A stretch of 64,000 nucleotides of DNA from Acholoe squamosa (Eukaryota > Annelida > Polychaeta > Phyllodocida > Polynoidae), in the NCBI GenBank assembly GCA_949317995.1, contig OX439045.1:2389174-2453173 (forward strand), given 5' to 3'. The notes beneath the pieces were generated by a model that had not been told where the DNA came from, searched no databases, and saw only the letters and a list, made by a program, of their open reading frames with translations. Below are positions 49,133 through 63,882 of this stretch, piece after piece. Every line of letters begins with the position of its first letter. The first letter of the stretch is position 1. The position numbers and the translations under genes were made by a program.

Positions 49133-52100
49133 GTGGCAGACAATAGCAGGGTATAGATGTATAATTTACAGTTACCTACAGTACCGGTAGCTACCCGTGG
49201 CAGACAATAGCAGGGTATAGATGTATAATTTACAGTTCTACCTACAGTACCGGTAGCTACCCATGGCAGACAATAGCAGGGTATAGATGTATAATTTACA
49301 GTTCTACCTACAGTACCAGTAGCTACCAGTGGCAGACAATAGCAGGGTATAGATGTATAATTTACAGTTCTACCTACAGTACCGGTAGCTACCCGTGGCA
49401 GACAATAGCAGGGTATAGATGTATAATTTACAGTTCTACCTACAGTACCGGTAGCTACCCGTGGCAGACAATAGCAGGGTATAGATGTATAATTTACAGT
49501 TCTACCTACAGTACCGGTAGCTACCCGTGGCAGACAATAGCAGGGTATAGATGTATAATTTACAGTTCTACCTACAGTACCAGTAGCTACCAGTGGCAGA
49601 CAATAGCAGGGTATAGATGCATAATTTACAGTTACCTACAGTACCGGTAGCTACCAGTGGCAGACAATAGCAGGGTATAGATGTATAATTTACAGTTCTA
49701 CCTACAGTACCGGTAGCTACCAGTGGCAGACAATAGCAGGGTATAGATGTATAATTTACAGTTACCTACAGTACCGGTAGCTACCAGTGGCAGACAATAG
49801 CAGGGTATAGATGTATAATTTACAGTTACCTACAGTACCGGTAGCTACCAGTGGCAGACAATAGCAGGGTATAGATGTATAATTTACAGTTCTACCTACA
49901 GTACCGGTAGCTACCAGTGGCAGACAATAGCAGGGTATAGATGTATAATTTACAGTTACCTACAGTACCGGTAGCTACCAGTGGCAGACAATAGCAGTGT
50001 ATAGATGTATAATTTACAGTTCTACCTACAGTACCGGTAGTTACCAGTGGCAGACAATAGCAGGGTATAGATGTATAATTTACAGTTCTACCTACAGTAC
50101 CGGTAGCTACCAGTGGCAGACAATAGCAGGGTATAGATGTATAATTTACAGTTACCTACAGTACCGGTAGCTACCAGTGGCAGACAATAGCAGGGTATAG
50201 ATGTATAATTTACAGTTACCTACAGTACCGGTAGCTACCAGTGGCAGACAATAGCAGGGTATAGATGTATAATTTACAGTTACCTACAGTACCGGTAGCT
50301 ACCAGTGGCAGACAATAGCAGGGTATAGATGTATAATTTACAGTTACCTACAGTACCGGTAGCTACCAGTGGCAGACAATAGCAGGGTATAGATGTATAA
50401 TTTACAGTTACCTACAGTACCGGTAGCTACCCGTGGCAGACAATAGCAGGGTATAGATGTATAATTTACAGTTCTACCTACAGTACCGGTAGCTACCAGT
50501 GGCAGACAATAGCAGGGTATAGATGTATAATTTACAGTTACCTACAGTACCGGTAGCTACCAGTGGCAGACAATAGCAGGGTATAGATGTATAATTTACA
50601 GTTACCTACAGTACCGGTAGCTACCAGTGGCAGACAATAGCAGGGTAAAGATGTATAATTTACAGTTCTACCTACAGTACCGGTAGCTACCAGTGGCAGA
50701 CAATAGCAGGGTATAGATGTATAATTTACAGTTCTACCTACAGTACCGGTAGCTACCAGTGGCAGACAATAGCAGGGTAAAGATGTATAATTTACAGTTC
50801 TACCTACAGTACCGGTAGCTACCAGTGGCAGACAATAGCAGGGTAAAGATGTATAATTTACAGTTACCTACAGTACCGGTAGCTACCAGTGGCAGACAAT
50901 AGCAGGGTAAAGATGTATAATTTACAGTTCTACCTACAGTACCGGTAGCTACCAGTGGCAGACAATAGCAGGGTATAGATGTATAATTAACAGTTCTACC
51001 TACAGTACCGGTAGCTACCAGTGGCAGACAATAGCAGGGTATAGATGTATAATTTACAGTTCTACCTACAGTACCGGTAGCTACCAGTGGCAGACAATAG
51101 CAGGGTATAGATGTATAATTTACAGTTCTACCTACAGTACCGGTAGCTACCAGTGGCAGACAATAGCAGGGTATAGATGTATAATTTACAGTTACCTACA
51201 GTACCGGTAGCTACCAGTGGCAGACAATAGCAGGGTATAGATGTATAATTTACAGTTCTACCTACAGTACCGGTAGCTACCAGTGGCAGACAATAGCAGG
51301 ATATAGATGTATAATTTACAGTTACCTACAGTACCGGTAGCTACCAGTGGCAGACAATAGCAGGGTATAGATGTATAATTTACAGTTACCTACAGTACCG
51401 GTAGCTACCAGTGGCAGACAATAGCAGGGTATAGATGTATAATTTACAGTTACCTACAGTACCGGTAGCTACCAGTGGCAGACAATAGCAGGGTATAGAT
51501 GTATAATTTACAGTTCTACCTACAGTACCGGTAGCTACCCGTGGCAGACAATAGCAGGGTAAAGATGTATAATTTACAGTTCTACCTACAGTACCGGTAG
51601 CTACCAGTGGCAGACAATAGCAGGGTATAGATGTATAATTTACAGTTCTACCTACAGTACCGGTAGCTACCAGTGGCAGACAATAGCAGGGTATAGATGT
51701 ATAATTTACAGTTCTACCTACAGTACCGGTAGCTACCAGTGGCAGACAATAGCAGGGTATAGATGTATAATTTACAGTTACCTACAGTACCGGTAGCTAC
51801 CAGTGGCAGACAATAGCAGGGTATAGATGTATAATTTACAGTTCTACCTACAGTACCGGTAGTTACCAGTGGCAGACAATAGCAGGGTATAGATGTATAA
51901 ATTACAGTTCTACCTACAGTACCGGTAGCTACCAGTGGCAGACAATAGCAGGGTATAGATGTATAATTTACAGTTACCTACAGTACCGGTAGCTACCAGT
52001 GGCAGACAATAGCAGGGTATAGATGTAAAATTTACAGTTACCTACAGTACCGGTAGCTACCAGTGGCAGACAATAGCAGGGTATAGATGTATAATTTACA

Positions 52101-55100
52101 GTTACCTACAGTACCGGTAGCTACCAGTGGCAGACAATAGCAGGGTATAGATGTATAATTTACAGTTCTACCTACAGTACCGGTAGCTATCAGTGGCAGA
52201 CAATAGCAGGGTATAGATGTATAATTTACAGTTACCTACAGTACCGGTAGCTACCAGTGGCAGACAATAGCAGGGTATAGATGTATAATTTACAGTTACC
52301 TACAGTACCGGTAGCTACCAGTGGCAGACAATAGCAGGGTATAGATGTATAATTTACAGTTCTACCTACAGTACCGGTAGCTACCAGTGGCAGACAATAG
52401 CAGGGTATAGATGTATAATTTACAGTTACCTACAGTACCAAAGCTACCCGTGGCAGACAATAGCAGGGTATAGATGTATAATTTACAGTTCTACCTACAG
52501 TACCGGTAGCTACCAGTGGCAGACAATAGCAGGGTATAGATGTATAATTTACAGTTACCTACAGTACCGGTAGCTACCAGTGGCAGACAATAGCAGGGTA
52601 TAGATGTATAATTTACAGTTACCTACAGTACCGGTAGCTACCAGTGGCAGACAATAGCAGGGTAAAGATGTATAATTTACAGTTCTACCTACAGTACCGG
52701 TAGTTACCAGTGGCAGACAATAGCAGGGTATAGATGTATAATTTACAGTTCTACCTACAGTACCGGTAGCTACCAGTGGCAGACAATAGCAGGGTATAGA
52801 TGTATAATTTACAGTTCTACCTACAGTACCGGTAGCTACCAGTGGCAGACAATAGCAGGGTATAGATGTATAATTTACAGTTACCTACAGTACCGGTAGC
52901 TACCAGTGGCAGACAATAGCAGGGTAAAGATGTATAATTTACAGTTCTACCTACAGTACCAGTAGCTACCAGTGGCAGACAATAGCAGGGTAAAGATGTA
53001 TAATTTACAGTTCTACCTACAGTACCGGTAGCTACCAGTGGCAGACAATAGCAGGGTATAGATGTATAATTTACAGTTACCTACAGTACCGGTAGCTACC
53101 AGTGGCAGACAATAGCAGGGTATAGATGTATAATTTACAGTTACCTACAGTACCGGTAGCTACCAGTGGCAGACAATAGCAGGGTAAAGATGTATAATTT
53201 ACAGTTCTACCTACAGTACCGGTAGCTACCAGTGGCAGACAATAGCAGGGTATAGATGTATAATTAACAGTTCTACCTACAGTACCGGTAGCTACCAGTG
53301 GCAGACAATAGCAGGGTATAGATGTATAATTTACAGTTCTACCTACAGTACCGGTAGCTACCAGTGGCAGACAATAGCAGGATATAGATGTATAATTTAC
53401 AGTTACCTACAGTACCGGTAGCTACCAGTGGCAGACAATAGCAGGGTATAGATGTATAATTTACAGTTACCTACAGTACCGGTAGCTACCAGTGGCAGAC
53501 AATAGCAGGGTATAGATGTATAATTTACAGTTACCTACAGTACCGGTAGCTACCAGTGGCAGACAATAGCAGGGTATAGATGTATAATTTACAGTTACCT
53601 ACAGTACCGGTAGCTACCAGTGGCAGACAATAGCAGGGTATAGATGTATAATTTACAGTTACCTACAGTACCGGTAGCTACCCGTGGCAGACAATAGCAG
53701 GGTATAGATGTATAATTTACAGTTCTACCTACAGTACCGGTAGCTACCAGTGGCAGACAATAGCAGGGTATAGATGTATAATTTACAGTTCTACCTACAG
53801 TACAGTAGCTACCCGTGGCAGACAATAGCAGGGTATAGATGTATAATTTACAGTTACCTACATTACCGGTAGCTACCAGTGGCAGACAATAGCAGGGTAT
53901 AGATGTATAATTTACAGTTCTACCTACAGTACAGTAGCTACCCGTGGCAGACTATAGCAGGGTATAGATGTATAATTTACAGTTACCTACAGTACCGGTA
54001 GCTACCAGTGGCAGACAATAGCAGGGTATAGATGTATAATTTACAGTTCTACCTACAGTACCGGTAGCTACCAGTGGCAGACAATAGCAGGGTATAGATG
54101 TATAATTTACAGTTCTACCTACAGTACAGTAGCTACCCGTGGCAGACAATAGCAGGGTATAGATGTATAATTTACAGTTCTACCTACAGTACCGGTAGCT
54201 ACCAGTGGCAGACAATAGCAGGGTATAGATGTATAATTTACAGTTCTACCTACAGTACAGTAGCTACCCGTGGCAGACAATAGCAGGGTATAGATGTATA
54301 ATTTACAGTTACCTACAGTACCGGTAGCTACCAGTGGCAGACAATAGCAGGGTATAGATGTATAATTTACAGTTCTACCTACAGTACCGGTAGCTACCAG
54401 TGGCAGACAATAGCAGGGTAAAGATGTATAATTTACAGTTACCTACAGTACCGGTAGCTACCCGTGGCAGACAATAGCAGGGTATAGATGTATAATTTAC
54501 AGTTACCTACAGTACCGGTAGTTACCAGTGGCAGACAATAGCAGGGTAAAGATGTATAATTTACAGTTACCTACAGTACCGGTAGCTACCAGTGGCAGAC
54601 AATAGCAGGGTATAGATGTATAATTTACAGTTACCTACAGTACCGGTAGCTACCAGTGGCAGACAATAGCAGGGTAAAGATGTATAATTTACAGTTCTAC
54701 CTACAGTACCGGTAGCTACCAGTGGCAGACAATAGCAGGGTATAGATGTATAATTAACAGTTCTACCTACAGTACCGGTAGCTACCAGTGGCAGACAATA
54801 GCAGGGTATAGATGTATAATTTACAGTTCTACCTACAGTACCGGTAGCTACCAGTGGCAGACAATAGCAGGGTATAGATGTATAATTTACAGTTCAACCT
54901 ACAGTACCGGTAGCTACCAGTGGCAGACAATAGCAGGGTATAGATGTATAATTTACAGTTACCTACAGTACCGGTAGCTACCAGTGGCAGACAATAGCAG
55001 GGTATAGATGTATAATTTACAGTTCTACCTACAGTACCGGTAGCTACCAGTGGCAGACAATAGCAGGATATAGATGTATAATTTACAGTTACCTACAGTA

Positions 55101-58100
55101 CCGGTAGCTACCAGTGGCAGACAATAGCAGGGTATAGATGTATAATTTACAGTTACCTACAGTACCGGTAGCTACCAGTGGCAGACAATAGCAGGGTATA
55201 GATGTATAATTTACAGTTACCTACAGTACCGGTAGCTACCCGTGGCAGACAATAGCAGGGTATAGATGTATAATTTACAGTTACCTACAGTACCGGTAGC
55301 TACCAGTGGCAGACAATAGCAGGGTATAGATGTATAATTTACAGTTACCTACAGTACCGGTAGCTACCAGTGGCAGACAATAGCAGGGTATAGATGTATA
55401 ATTTACAGTTCTACCTACAGTACCGGTAGCTACCAGTGGCAGACAATAGCAGGGTATAGATGTATAATTTACAGTTCTACCTACAGTACAGTAGCTACCC
55501 GTGGCAGACAATAGCAGGGTATAGATGTATAATTTACAGTTACCTACAGTACCGGTAGCTACCAGTGGCAGACAATAGCAGGGTATAGATGTATAATTTA
55601 CAGTTCTACCTACAGTACAGTAGCTACCCGTGGCAGACAATAGCAGGGTATAGATGTATAATTTACAGTTACCTACAGTACCGGTAGCTACCAGTGGCAG
55701 ACAATAGCAGGGTATAGATGTATAATTTACAGTTCTACCTACAGTACCGGTAGCTACCAGTGGCAGACAATAGCAGGGTATAGATGTATAATTTACAGTT
55801 CTACCTACAGTACAGTAGCTACCCGTGGCAGACAATAGCAGGGTATAGATGTATAATTTACAGTTCTACCTACAGTACCGGTAGCTACCAGTGGCAGACA
55901 ATAGCAGGGTATAGATGTATAATTTACAGTTCTACCTACAGTACAGTAGCTACCCGTGGCAGACAATAGCAGGGTATAGATGTATAATTTACAGTTACCT
56001 ACAGTACCGGTAGCTACCAGTGGCAGACAATAGCAGGGTATAGATGTATAATTTACAGTTCTACCTACAGTACCGGTAGCTACCAGTGGCAGACAATAGC
56101 AGGGTAAAGATGTATAATTTACAGTTACCTACAGTACCGGTAGCTACCCGTGGCAGACAATAGCAGGGTATAGATGTATAATTTACAGTTACCTACAGTA
56201 CCGGTAGTTACCAGTGGCAGACAATAGCAGGGTAAAGATGTATAATTTACAGTTACCTACAGTACCGGTAGCTACCAGTGGCAGACAATAGCAGGGTATA
56301 GATGTATAATTTACAGTTACCTACAGTACCGGTAGCTACCAGTGGCAGACAATAGCAGGGTATAGATGTATAATTTACAGTTCTACCTACAGTACCGGTA
56401 GCTACCAGTAGCAGACAATAGCAGGGTATAGATGTATAATTTACAGTTCTACCTACAGTACCGGTAGCTATCAGTGGCAGACAATAGCAGGGTATAGATG
56501 TATAATTTACAGTTCTACCTACAGTACCGGTAGCTACCAGTGGCAGACAATAGCAGGGTATAGATGTATAATTTACAGTTACCTACAGTACCGGTAGCTA
56601 CCAGTGGCATACAATAGCAGGGTATAGATGTATAATTTACAGTTCTACCTACAGTACCGGTAGTTACCAGTGGCAGACAATAGCAGGGTATAGATGTATA
56701 ATTTACAGTTCTACCTACAGTACCGGTAGCTACCAGTGGCAGACAATAGCAGGGTATAGATGTATAATTTACAGTTCTACCTACAGTACCAGTAGCTACC
56801 AGTGGCAGACAATAGCAGGGTAAAGATGTATAATTTACAGTTACCTACAGTACCGGTAGCTACCCGTGGCAGACAATAGCAGGGTATAGATGTATAATTT
56901 ACAGTTACCTACAGTACCGGTAGCTACCAGTGGCAGACAATAGCAGGGTATAGATGTATAATTTACAGTTCTACCTACAGTACCGGTAGCTACCAGTGGC
57001 AGACAATAGCAGGGTATAGATGTATAATTTACAGTTACCTACAGTACCGGTAGCTACCAGTGGCATACAATAGCAGGGTATAGATGTATAATTTACAGTT
57101 CTACCTACAGTACCGGTAGTTACCAGTGGCAGACAATAGCAGGGTATAGATGTATAATTTACAGTTCTACCTACAGTACCGGTAGCTACCAGTGGCAGAC
57201 AATAGCAGGGTATAGATGTATAATTTACAGTTCTACCTACAGTACCAGTAGCTACCAGTGGCAGACAATAGCAGGGTAAAGATGTATAATTTACAGTTAC
57301 CTACAGTACCGGTAGCTACCCGTGGCAGACAATAGCAGGGTATAGATGTATAATTTACAGTTACCTACAGTACCGGTAGCTACCAGTGGCAGACAATAGC
57401 AGGGTATAGATGTATAATTTACAGTTCTACCTACAGTACCGGTAGCTACCAGTGGCAGACAATAGCAGGGTAAAGATGTATAATTTACAGTTACCTACAG
57501 TACCGGTAGCTACCAGTGGCAGACAATAGCAGGGTATAGATGTTTAATTTACAGTTACCTACTAGTACCGGTAGCTACCAGTGGCAGACAATAGCAGGGT
57601 ATAGATGTATAATTTACAGTTACCTACAGTACCGGTAGCTACCCGTGGCAGACAATAGCAGGGTATAGATGTATAATTTACAGTTACCTACAGTACCGGT
57701 AGCTACCAGTGGCAGACAATAGCAGGGTATAGATGTATAATTTACAGTTACCTACAGTACCGGTAGCTACCAGTGGCAGACAATAGCAGGGTATAGATGT
57801 ATAATTTACAGTTCTACCTACAGTACCGGTAGCTATCAGTGGCAGACAATAGCAGGGTATAGATGTATAATTTACAGTTACCTACAGTACCGGTAGCTAC
57901 CAGTGGCAGACAATAGCAGGGTATAGATGTATAATTTACAGTTACCTACAGTACCGGTAGCTACCAGTGGCAGACAATAGCAGGGTATAGATGTATAATT
58001 TACAGTTCTACCTACAGTACCGGTAGCTACCAGTGGCAGACAATAGCAGGGTATAGATGTATAATTTACAGTTACCTACAGTACCGGTAGCTACCAGTGG

Positions 58101-60685
58101 CAGACAATAGCAGGGTATAGATGTATAATTTACAGTTACCTACAGTACCGGTAGCTACCAGTGGCAGACAATAGCAGGGTAAAGATGTATAATTTACAGT
58201 TCTACCTACAGTACCAGTAGCTACCCGTGGCAGACAATAGCAGGGTATAGATGTATAATTTACAGTTACCTACAGTACCGGTAGCTACCAGTGGCAGACA
58301 ATAGCAGGGTATAGATGTATAATTTACAGTTCTACCTACAGTACAGTAGCTACCCGTGGCAGACAATAGCAGGGTATAGATGTATAATTTACAGTTACCT
58401 ACAGTACCGGTAGCTACCAGTGGCAGACAATAGCAGGGTATAGATGTATAATTTACAGTTCTACCTACAGTACCGGTAGCTACCAGTGGCAGACAATAGC
58501 AGGGTAAAGATGTATAATTTACAGTTACCTACAGTACCGGTAGCTACCCGTGGCAGACAATAGCAGGGTATAGATGTATAATTTACAGTTACCTACAGTA
58601 CCGGTAGCTACCAGTGGCAGACAATAGCAGGGTATAGATGTATAATTTACAGTTCTACCTACAGTACCGGTAGCTACCAGTGGCAGACAATAGCAGGGTA
58701 TAGATGTATAATTTACAGTTACCTACAGTACCGGTAGCTACCCGTGGCAGACAATAGCAGGGTATAGATGTATAATTTACAGTTCTACCTACAGTACCGG
58801 TAGCTACCAGTGGCAGACAATAGCAGGGTATAGATGTATAATTTACAGTTCTACCTACAGTACCGGTAGCTACCCGTGGCAGACAATATCAGGGTATAGA
58901 TGTATAATTTACAGTTACCTACTAGTACCGGTAGCTACCAGTGGCAGACAATAGCAGGGTATAGATGTATAATTTACAGTTACCTACAGTACCGGTAGCT
59001 ACCAGTGGCAGACAATAGCAGGGTATAGATGTATAATTTACAGTTCTACCTACAGTACCGGTAGCTACCCGTGGCAGACAATAGCAGGGTATAGATGTAT
59101 AATTTACAGTTCTACCTACAGTACCGGTAGCTACCAGTGGCAGACAATAGCAGGGTATAGATGTATAATTTACAGTTCTACCTACAGTACCGGTAGCTAC
59201 CAGTGGCAGACAATAGCAGGGTATAGATGTATAATTTACAGTTACCTACAGTACCGGTAGCTACCAGTGGCAGACAATAGCAGGGTATAGATGTATAATT
59301 TACAGTTACCTACAGTACCGGTAGCTACCAGTGGCAGACAATAGCAGGGTAAAGATGTATAATTTACAGTTCTACCTACAGTACCAGTAGCTACCCGTGG
59401 CAGACAATAGCAGGGTATAGATGTATAATTTACAGTTACCTACAGTACCGGTAGCTACCAGTGGCAGACAATAGCAGGGTATAGATGTATAATTTACAGT
59501 TCTACCTACAGTACAGTAGCTACCCGTGGCAGACAATAGCAGGGTATAGATGTATAATTTACAGTTACCTACAGTACCGGTAGCTACCAGTGGCAGACAA
59601 TAGCAGGGTATAGATGTATAATTTACAGTTCTACCTACAGTACCGGTAGCTACCAGTGGCAGACAATAGCAGGGTAAAGATGTATAATTTACAGTTACCT
59701 ACAGTACCGGTAGCTACCCGTGGCAGACAATAGCAGGGTATAGATGTATAATTTACAGTTACCTACAGTACCGGTAGCTACCAGTGGCAGACAATAGCAG
59801 GGTATAGATGTATAATTTACAGTTCTACCTACAGTACCGGTAGCTACCAGTGGCAGACAATAGCAGGGTATAGATGTATAATTTACAGTTACCTACAGTA
59901 CCGGTAGCTACCCGTGGCAGACAATAGCAGGGTATAGATGTATAATTTACAGTTCTACCTACAGTACCGGTAGCTACCAGTGGCAGACAATAGCAGGGTA
60001 TAGATGTATAATTTACAGTTCTACCTACAGTACCGGTAGCTACCCGTGGCAGACAATATCAGGGTATAGATGTATAATTTACAGTTACCTACTAGTACCG
60101 GTAGCTACCAGTGGCAGACAATAGCAGGGTATAGATGTATAATTTACAGTTACCTACAGTACCGGTAGCTACCAGTGGCAGACAATAGCAGGGTATAGAT
60201 GTATAATTTACAGTTCTACCTACAGTACCGGTAGCTACCCGTGGCAGACAATAGCAGGGTATAGATGTATAATTTACAGTTCTACCTACAGTACCGGTAG
60301 CTACCAGTGGCAGACAATAGCAGGGTATAGATGTATAATTTACAGTTCTACCTACAGTACCGGTAGCTACCCGTGGCAGACAATAGCAGGGTATAGATGT
60401 ATAATTTACAGTTCTACCTACAGTACCGGTAGCTACCAGTGGCAGACAATAGCAGGGTATAGATGTATAATTTACAGTTACCTACAGTATCGGTAGCTAC
60501 CCGTGGCAGACAATAGCAGGGTATAGATGTATAATTTACAGTTCTACCTACAGTACCGGTAGCTACCAGTGGCAGACAATAGCAGGGTATAGATGTATAA
60601 TTTACAGTTACCTACAGTACCGGTAGCTACCAGTGGCAGACAATAGCAGGGTATAGATGTATAATTTACAGTTACCTACTAGTAC
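49133..60685. repeat. Satellite array, 63/66-bp unit
   Basis: About 180 tandem units built on GTGGCAGACAATAGCAGGG, TATAGATGTATAATTTACAG, TT(CTA)CCTACAG and TACCGGTAGCTACC. Length classes differ by a 3-bp step (TTACC versus TTCTACC plus phase), and some units lack CG in ACCGGT. Larger blocks repeat at offsets of 456, 1170 and 1686 bp. Several long frames cross it only because 63 and 66 are multiples of three. Confidence 0.97.
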
Positions 60686-62686
60686 CCTATAATTACCTGT
60701 AGTACTTTAAGTGAGGCTCCACTACGCGATTGTTGCAGAGAATCAAAGCTATTCTCACAAAATGAGACTCAAACAAAGACTCAAAGTGGCATTTGTTATC
60801 ATTGCAAGGTAGAAATTGTATGTTAAAGGAGCCATTTGTTTATGTTGGGATGTCATTATCAGGCATGCTTGTATTGTCAAAAAGATGGTTTTGTGTACCA
60901 AATCAAGCTGACCTAATGTAAATATTGCAGACTTTCACACTGATGACTCTATGCAACTCAATATCAGACAGGTTTGACTTTTACAGTACAAGACCCTGCG
61001 ATCTGTGTAACTGCTGTGTTGATGTTTATATATTGAACTCCCACCCAATCACAGAGGCTATGCAGGTATGGGTTAGTTTGTAAATAAGGCACGCAAGGAG
61101 AGAGATCACCCATGAAATGACCCCTGAAATCTCATGTTTACAATTTTGGATCTCATGTTTACAATATAGGAATGTCAACACCCTATACCTTAGGCACTAT
61201 AGGGATAACATTCCATGAGAATGTAGCAAAACAATCGCATAGTGGAGCCTCCACTTATATTACAGAGTGTATGTACCAAGTGCTATATGGAACTGCCAAA
61301 ACCTACCAACCTTTACCTCACCATGCTGCCATCCATCCCACACAGTCTATACAAAAAGCTTTTCCACGCTCATGCAATTCGGTCCTGCAAATAATGTAAA
61401 ACAAGTAGCTATTTCAATCATTTAACTCTTTAAATTGTAACAAACAGCAATGCTCTTTGTTTTTAGGCTGTTAAACCCTTAATAACAGCTTGATTTATAA
61501 GCTGCAAAAGACAAAACGTAGCCCAAGGTTCCAATGTGCAAAACTACAGGCAAATATTTGGGCCCCAGTCTGACAATTATTATTATGGTAATAAGTGTCT
61601 CGGTGTTTTAACAGGACACTGCGGTAATTCCTATTTCACATCCGCAATCTGCGTGAATGGGTAGAGGAGAGGTAGAACGCATGCAACAATTGGGGGATGG
61701 GAAAAGAAAGACGTCGTGCACCCACAACACATGTACATGTATTATTAAAGGGTGAGATGGTTTGTGGGTTTACGCCTTCCGTTAAAAGTGGTTGGCAACA
61801 GGCGTTCCAGTGGTAGAGGGTAGGGCTGATTATGCAGACACCTATCTATCTACACTTTCATGCATGCCATATTCCCTTACAAAGGTAATAAATTATCTAA
61901 AAGTGTGGCCACATTTCCTGTACAATTTCACACAAAGGCCTGCCTTGGTAGACTTTACAGAACAAGCTCGATTGAATTTAAACTGATTGTTGGATAAACT
62001 AATTAAGACAATTAAATAGTGAATTGAAATAAAAAAAAAAAAGATAATATAGTTTCTTGTCACATCCTTGGCATCTTAATTACTACTGAAACATGAATGT
62101 CACTGCGATGGACCAACAGTTGCCGCAAGAACTACAGTGCAAGAATGGTTAAAATATCTGGTGGAAACATTTTAATTCATTCCATTCCCTTCCATAATGA
62201 CATTCATGTACAAGCATTAAGCAGAGAATTCTGCCCAAGATTTCATTTCTCCTTAACCTGATTTCTAGCTGTTGTTAATACGCGTTTTCTTTTTAGATTG
62301 GCCACATGCCTTTTTCAATTTCGCTCTCTGCTCGCTCTCCTTATTCCATTCACCACCTCTCTCTCTCTTTCCGGCTATATGTCCATCCCTCTCTCTCTCT
62401 CTCTCCCTCTCTCTCTGTGTTGCCCTGTGACTTTACGATTTTACTCTTATTCCTAACTTTCCTAATGATTCCTGCAAGATTATAACTCACATTATTGCAA
62501 TGCATACTGTATTAACATACCTAATACACCCTACCCCTTTCATCCAGTTTTATAGATCTTTCTAACATACCAATACAAAGCCCAGAAAGTATAAAGTTTA
62601 GGTGACTTCTGATCGTAGACTGACTGCATATACTTGTCCATAGAGCACCCGAGGCAGGTGTCAGATTATGAGATAAATGACACTTT

Positions 62687-62780
62687 ATGAAACCTGAGAT
62701 GGCCATGTATCTGGCTGGGGTCCCCCAGGGCTCTGTCATTGGTCCCATATCCATACCACACTTCAGGGGCACTCTCACAA
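62687..62780 (+). mobile_element. Possible LINE reverse-transcriptase fragment
   Basis: A short frame reads AGVPQGSVIGPIS, matching the conserved GVPQGSVLGP block of non-LTR reverse transcriptases (CR1, Jockey and RTE types). Nothing else of the enzyme is recognisable around it, so it is an old, tiny remnant or a chance match. Confidence 0.4.
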
Positions 62781-63882
62781 TGTCACAAGGTGGATATCGT
62801 GATTGCTTATCTAAACGCCCTAGCTCTTATAAATTTAGACCATGTTTTTTCCTGGGTCTTTTTTTACAGAACCTGTGCTTACGTGTACCCTGTTAAAAAG
62901 ACTTTTGAGTTTTAAAGGGGCTCATATTTTTAAAGAAACCTGGGCTCATTCAAGAGACCTATATATGCACCTAAAGAAATGATTAGCAGAAAGGTAGGAT
63001 AAGGGTCTCTGAGTGGAATACAGTGGTTTGGTCAAGCTTTGTTCACTTTTGTTTGTTTTGTCTTTCACAATGGCCATTGAAGCTGATAAGAAAATGAGCA
63101 CATTTTCATAGATTCTTAAATTACGATCAAAATATCTATATAAACATCAGCTATGGGCATTGAGATAATACCGATAAGTCACATTAAAATCACTCAATTT
63201 GTGGATTCCTTTGTGTCCCATGACAGGTAGCCTCATATATAATACAGTAAATTATACGGTGTTATGATTTATGAGACACATGATCAAAGACTTTCACCAC
63301 TCTATGCAGTTCCCCTCCGGGCAGCATCACTAGGGGTGGCAGCGAATGGAATTTAGAGAATTACCGTAAAAACCTGTAAATGAGCTGAAGAGAATCTTAT
63401 AGACCATTTCAGAGAATTACTGGGGCTTATAGTTGGGGCCTTTGCACAGAGGTTTACTTATATTTAGACTACCATATTCCATGTAATAAGTGCCCTGGCG
63501 CTTATAACATGATTTCTATGAACTTTTAGTGCTTTAACTCTCTGTAAAAAAGAGAAAATTGTCCTTTTTAGGGGCCTGAGAATATTGTTTTATCGAATGC
63601 ACTATATATAAGGGAATAGCAACGTTTTTAGTCCCAAGGTACATAAGGTCAATAAGAATGCTAGTGAGACAAGGTGTGGCTTATATGCGGGTGCAGCTTC
63701 CAATACGCAGGGTTTTACGGTGTATGCAGGCAGGCGGTTTTGAAGATCATATTTCACCTCAAGGCAACTCCCTTTTTCTGTTTCCGCCCAGTTTGGTCAT
63801 ATCTGTTTGACATATTTTATGGTTTGTACTAAAAATATAGCTTACCAGTTTAACTCCATATTGTATGATGACCAACACCGAT

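Noticed and set aside
53595-55969. Frames up to 184 residues in the 63/66-bp satellite
   Set aside because: They stay open only because the unit length is a multiple of three; no start context, no homology, and the same peptide repeats.
61172-61986. Plus-strand frames of 64-75 residues right of the satellite
   Set aside because: No splice signals, domains or coding-like composition.
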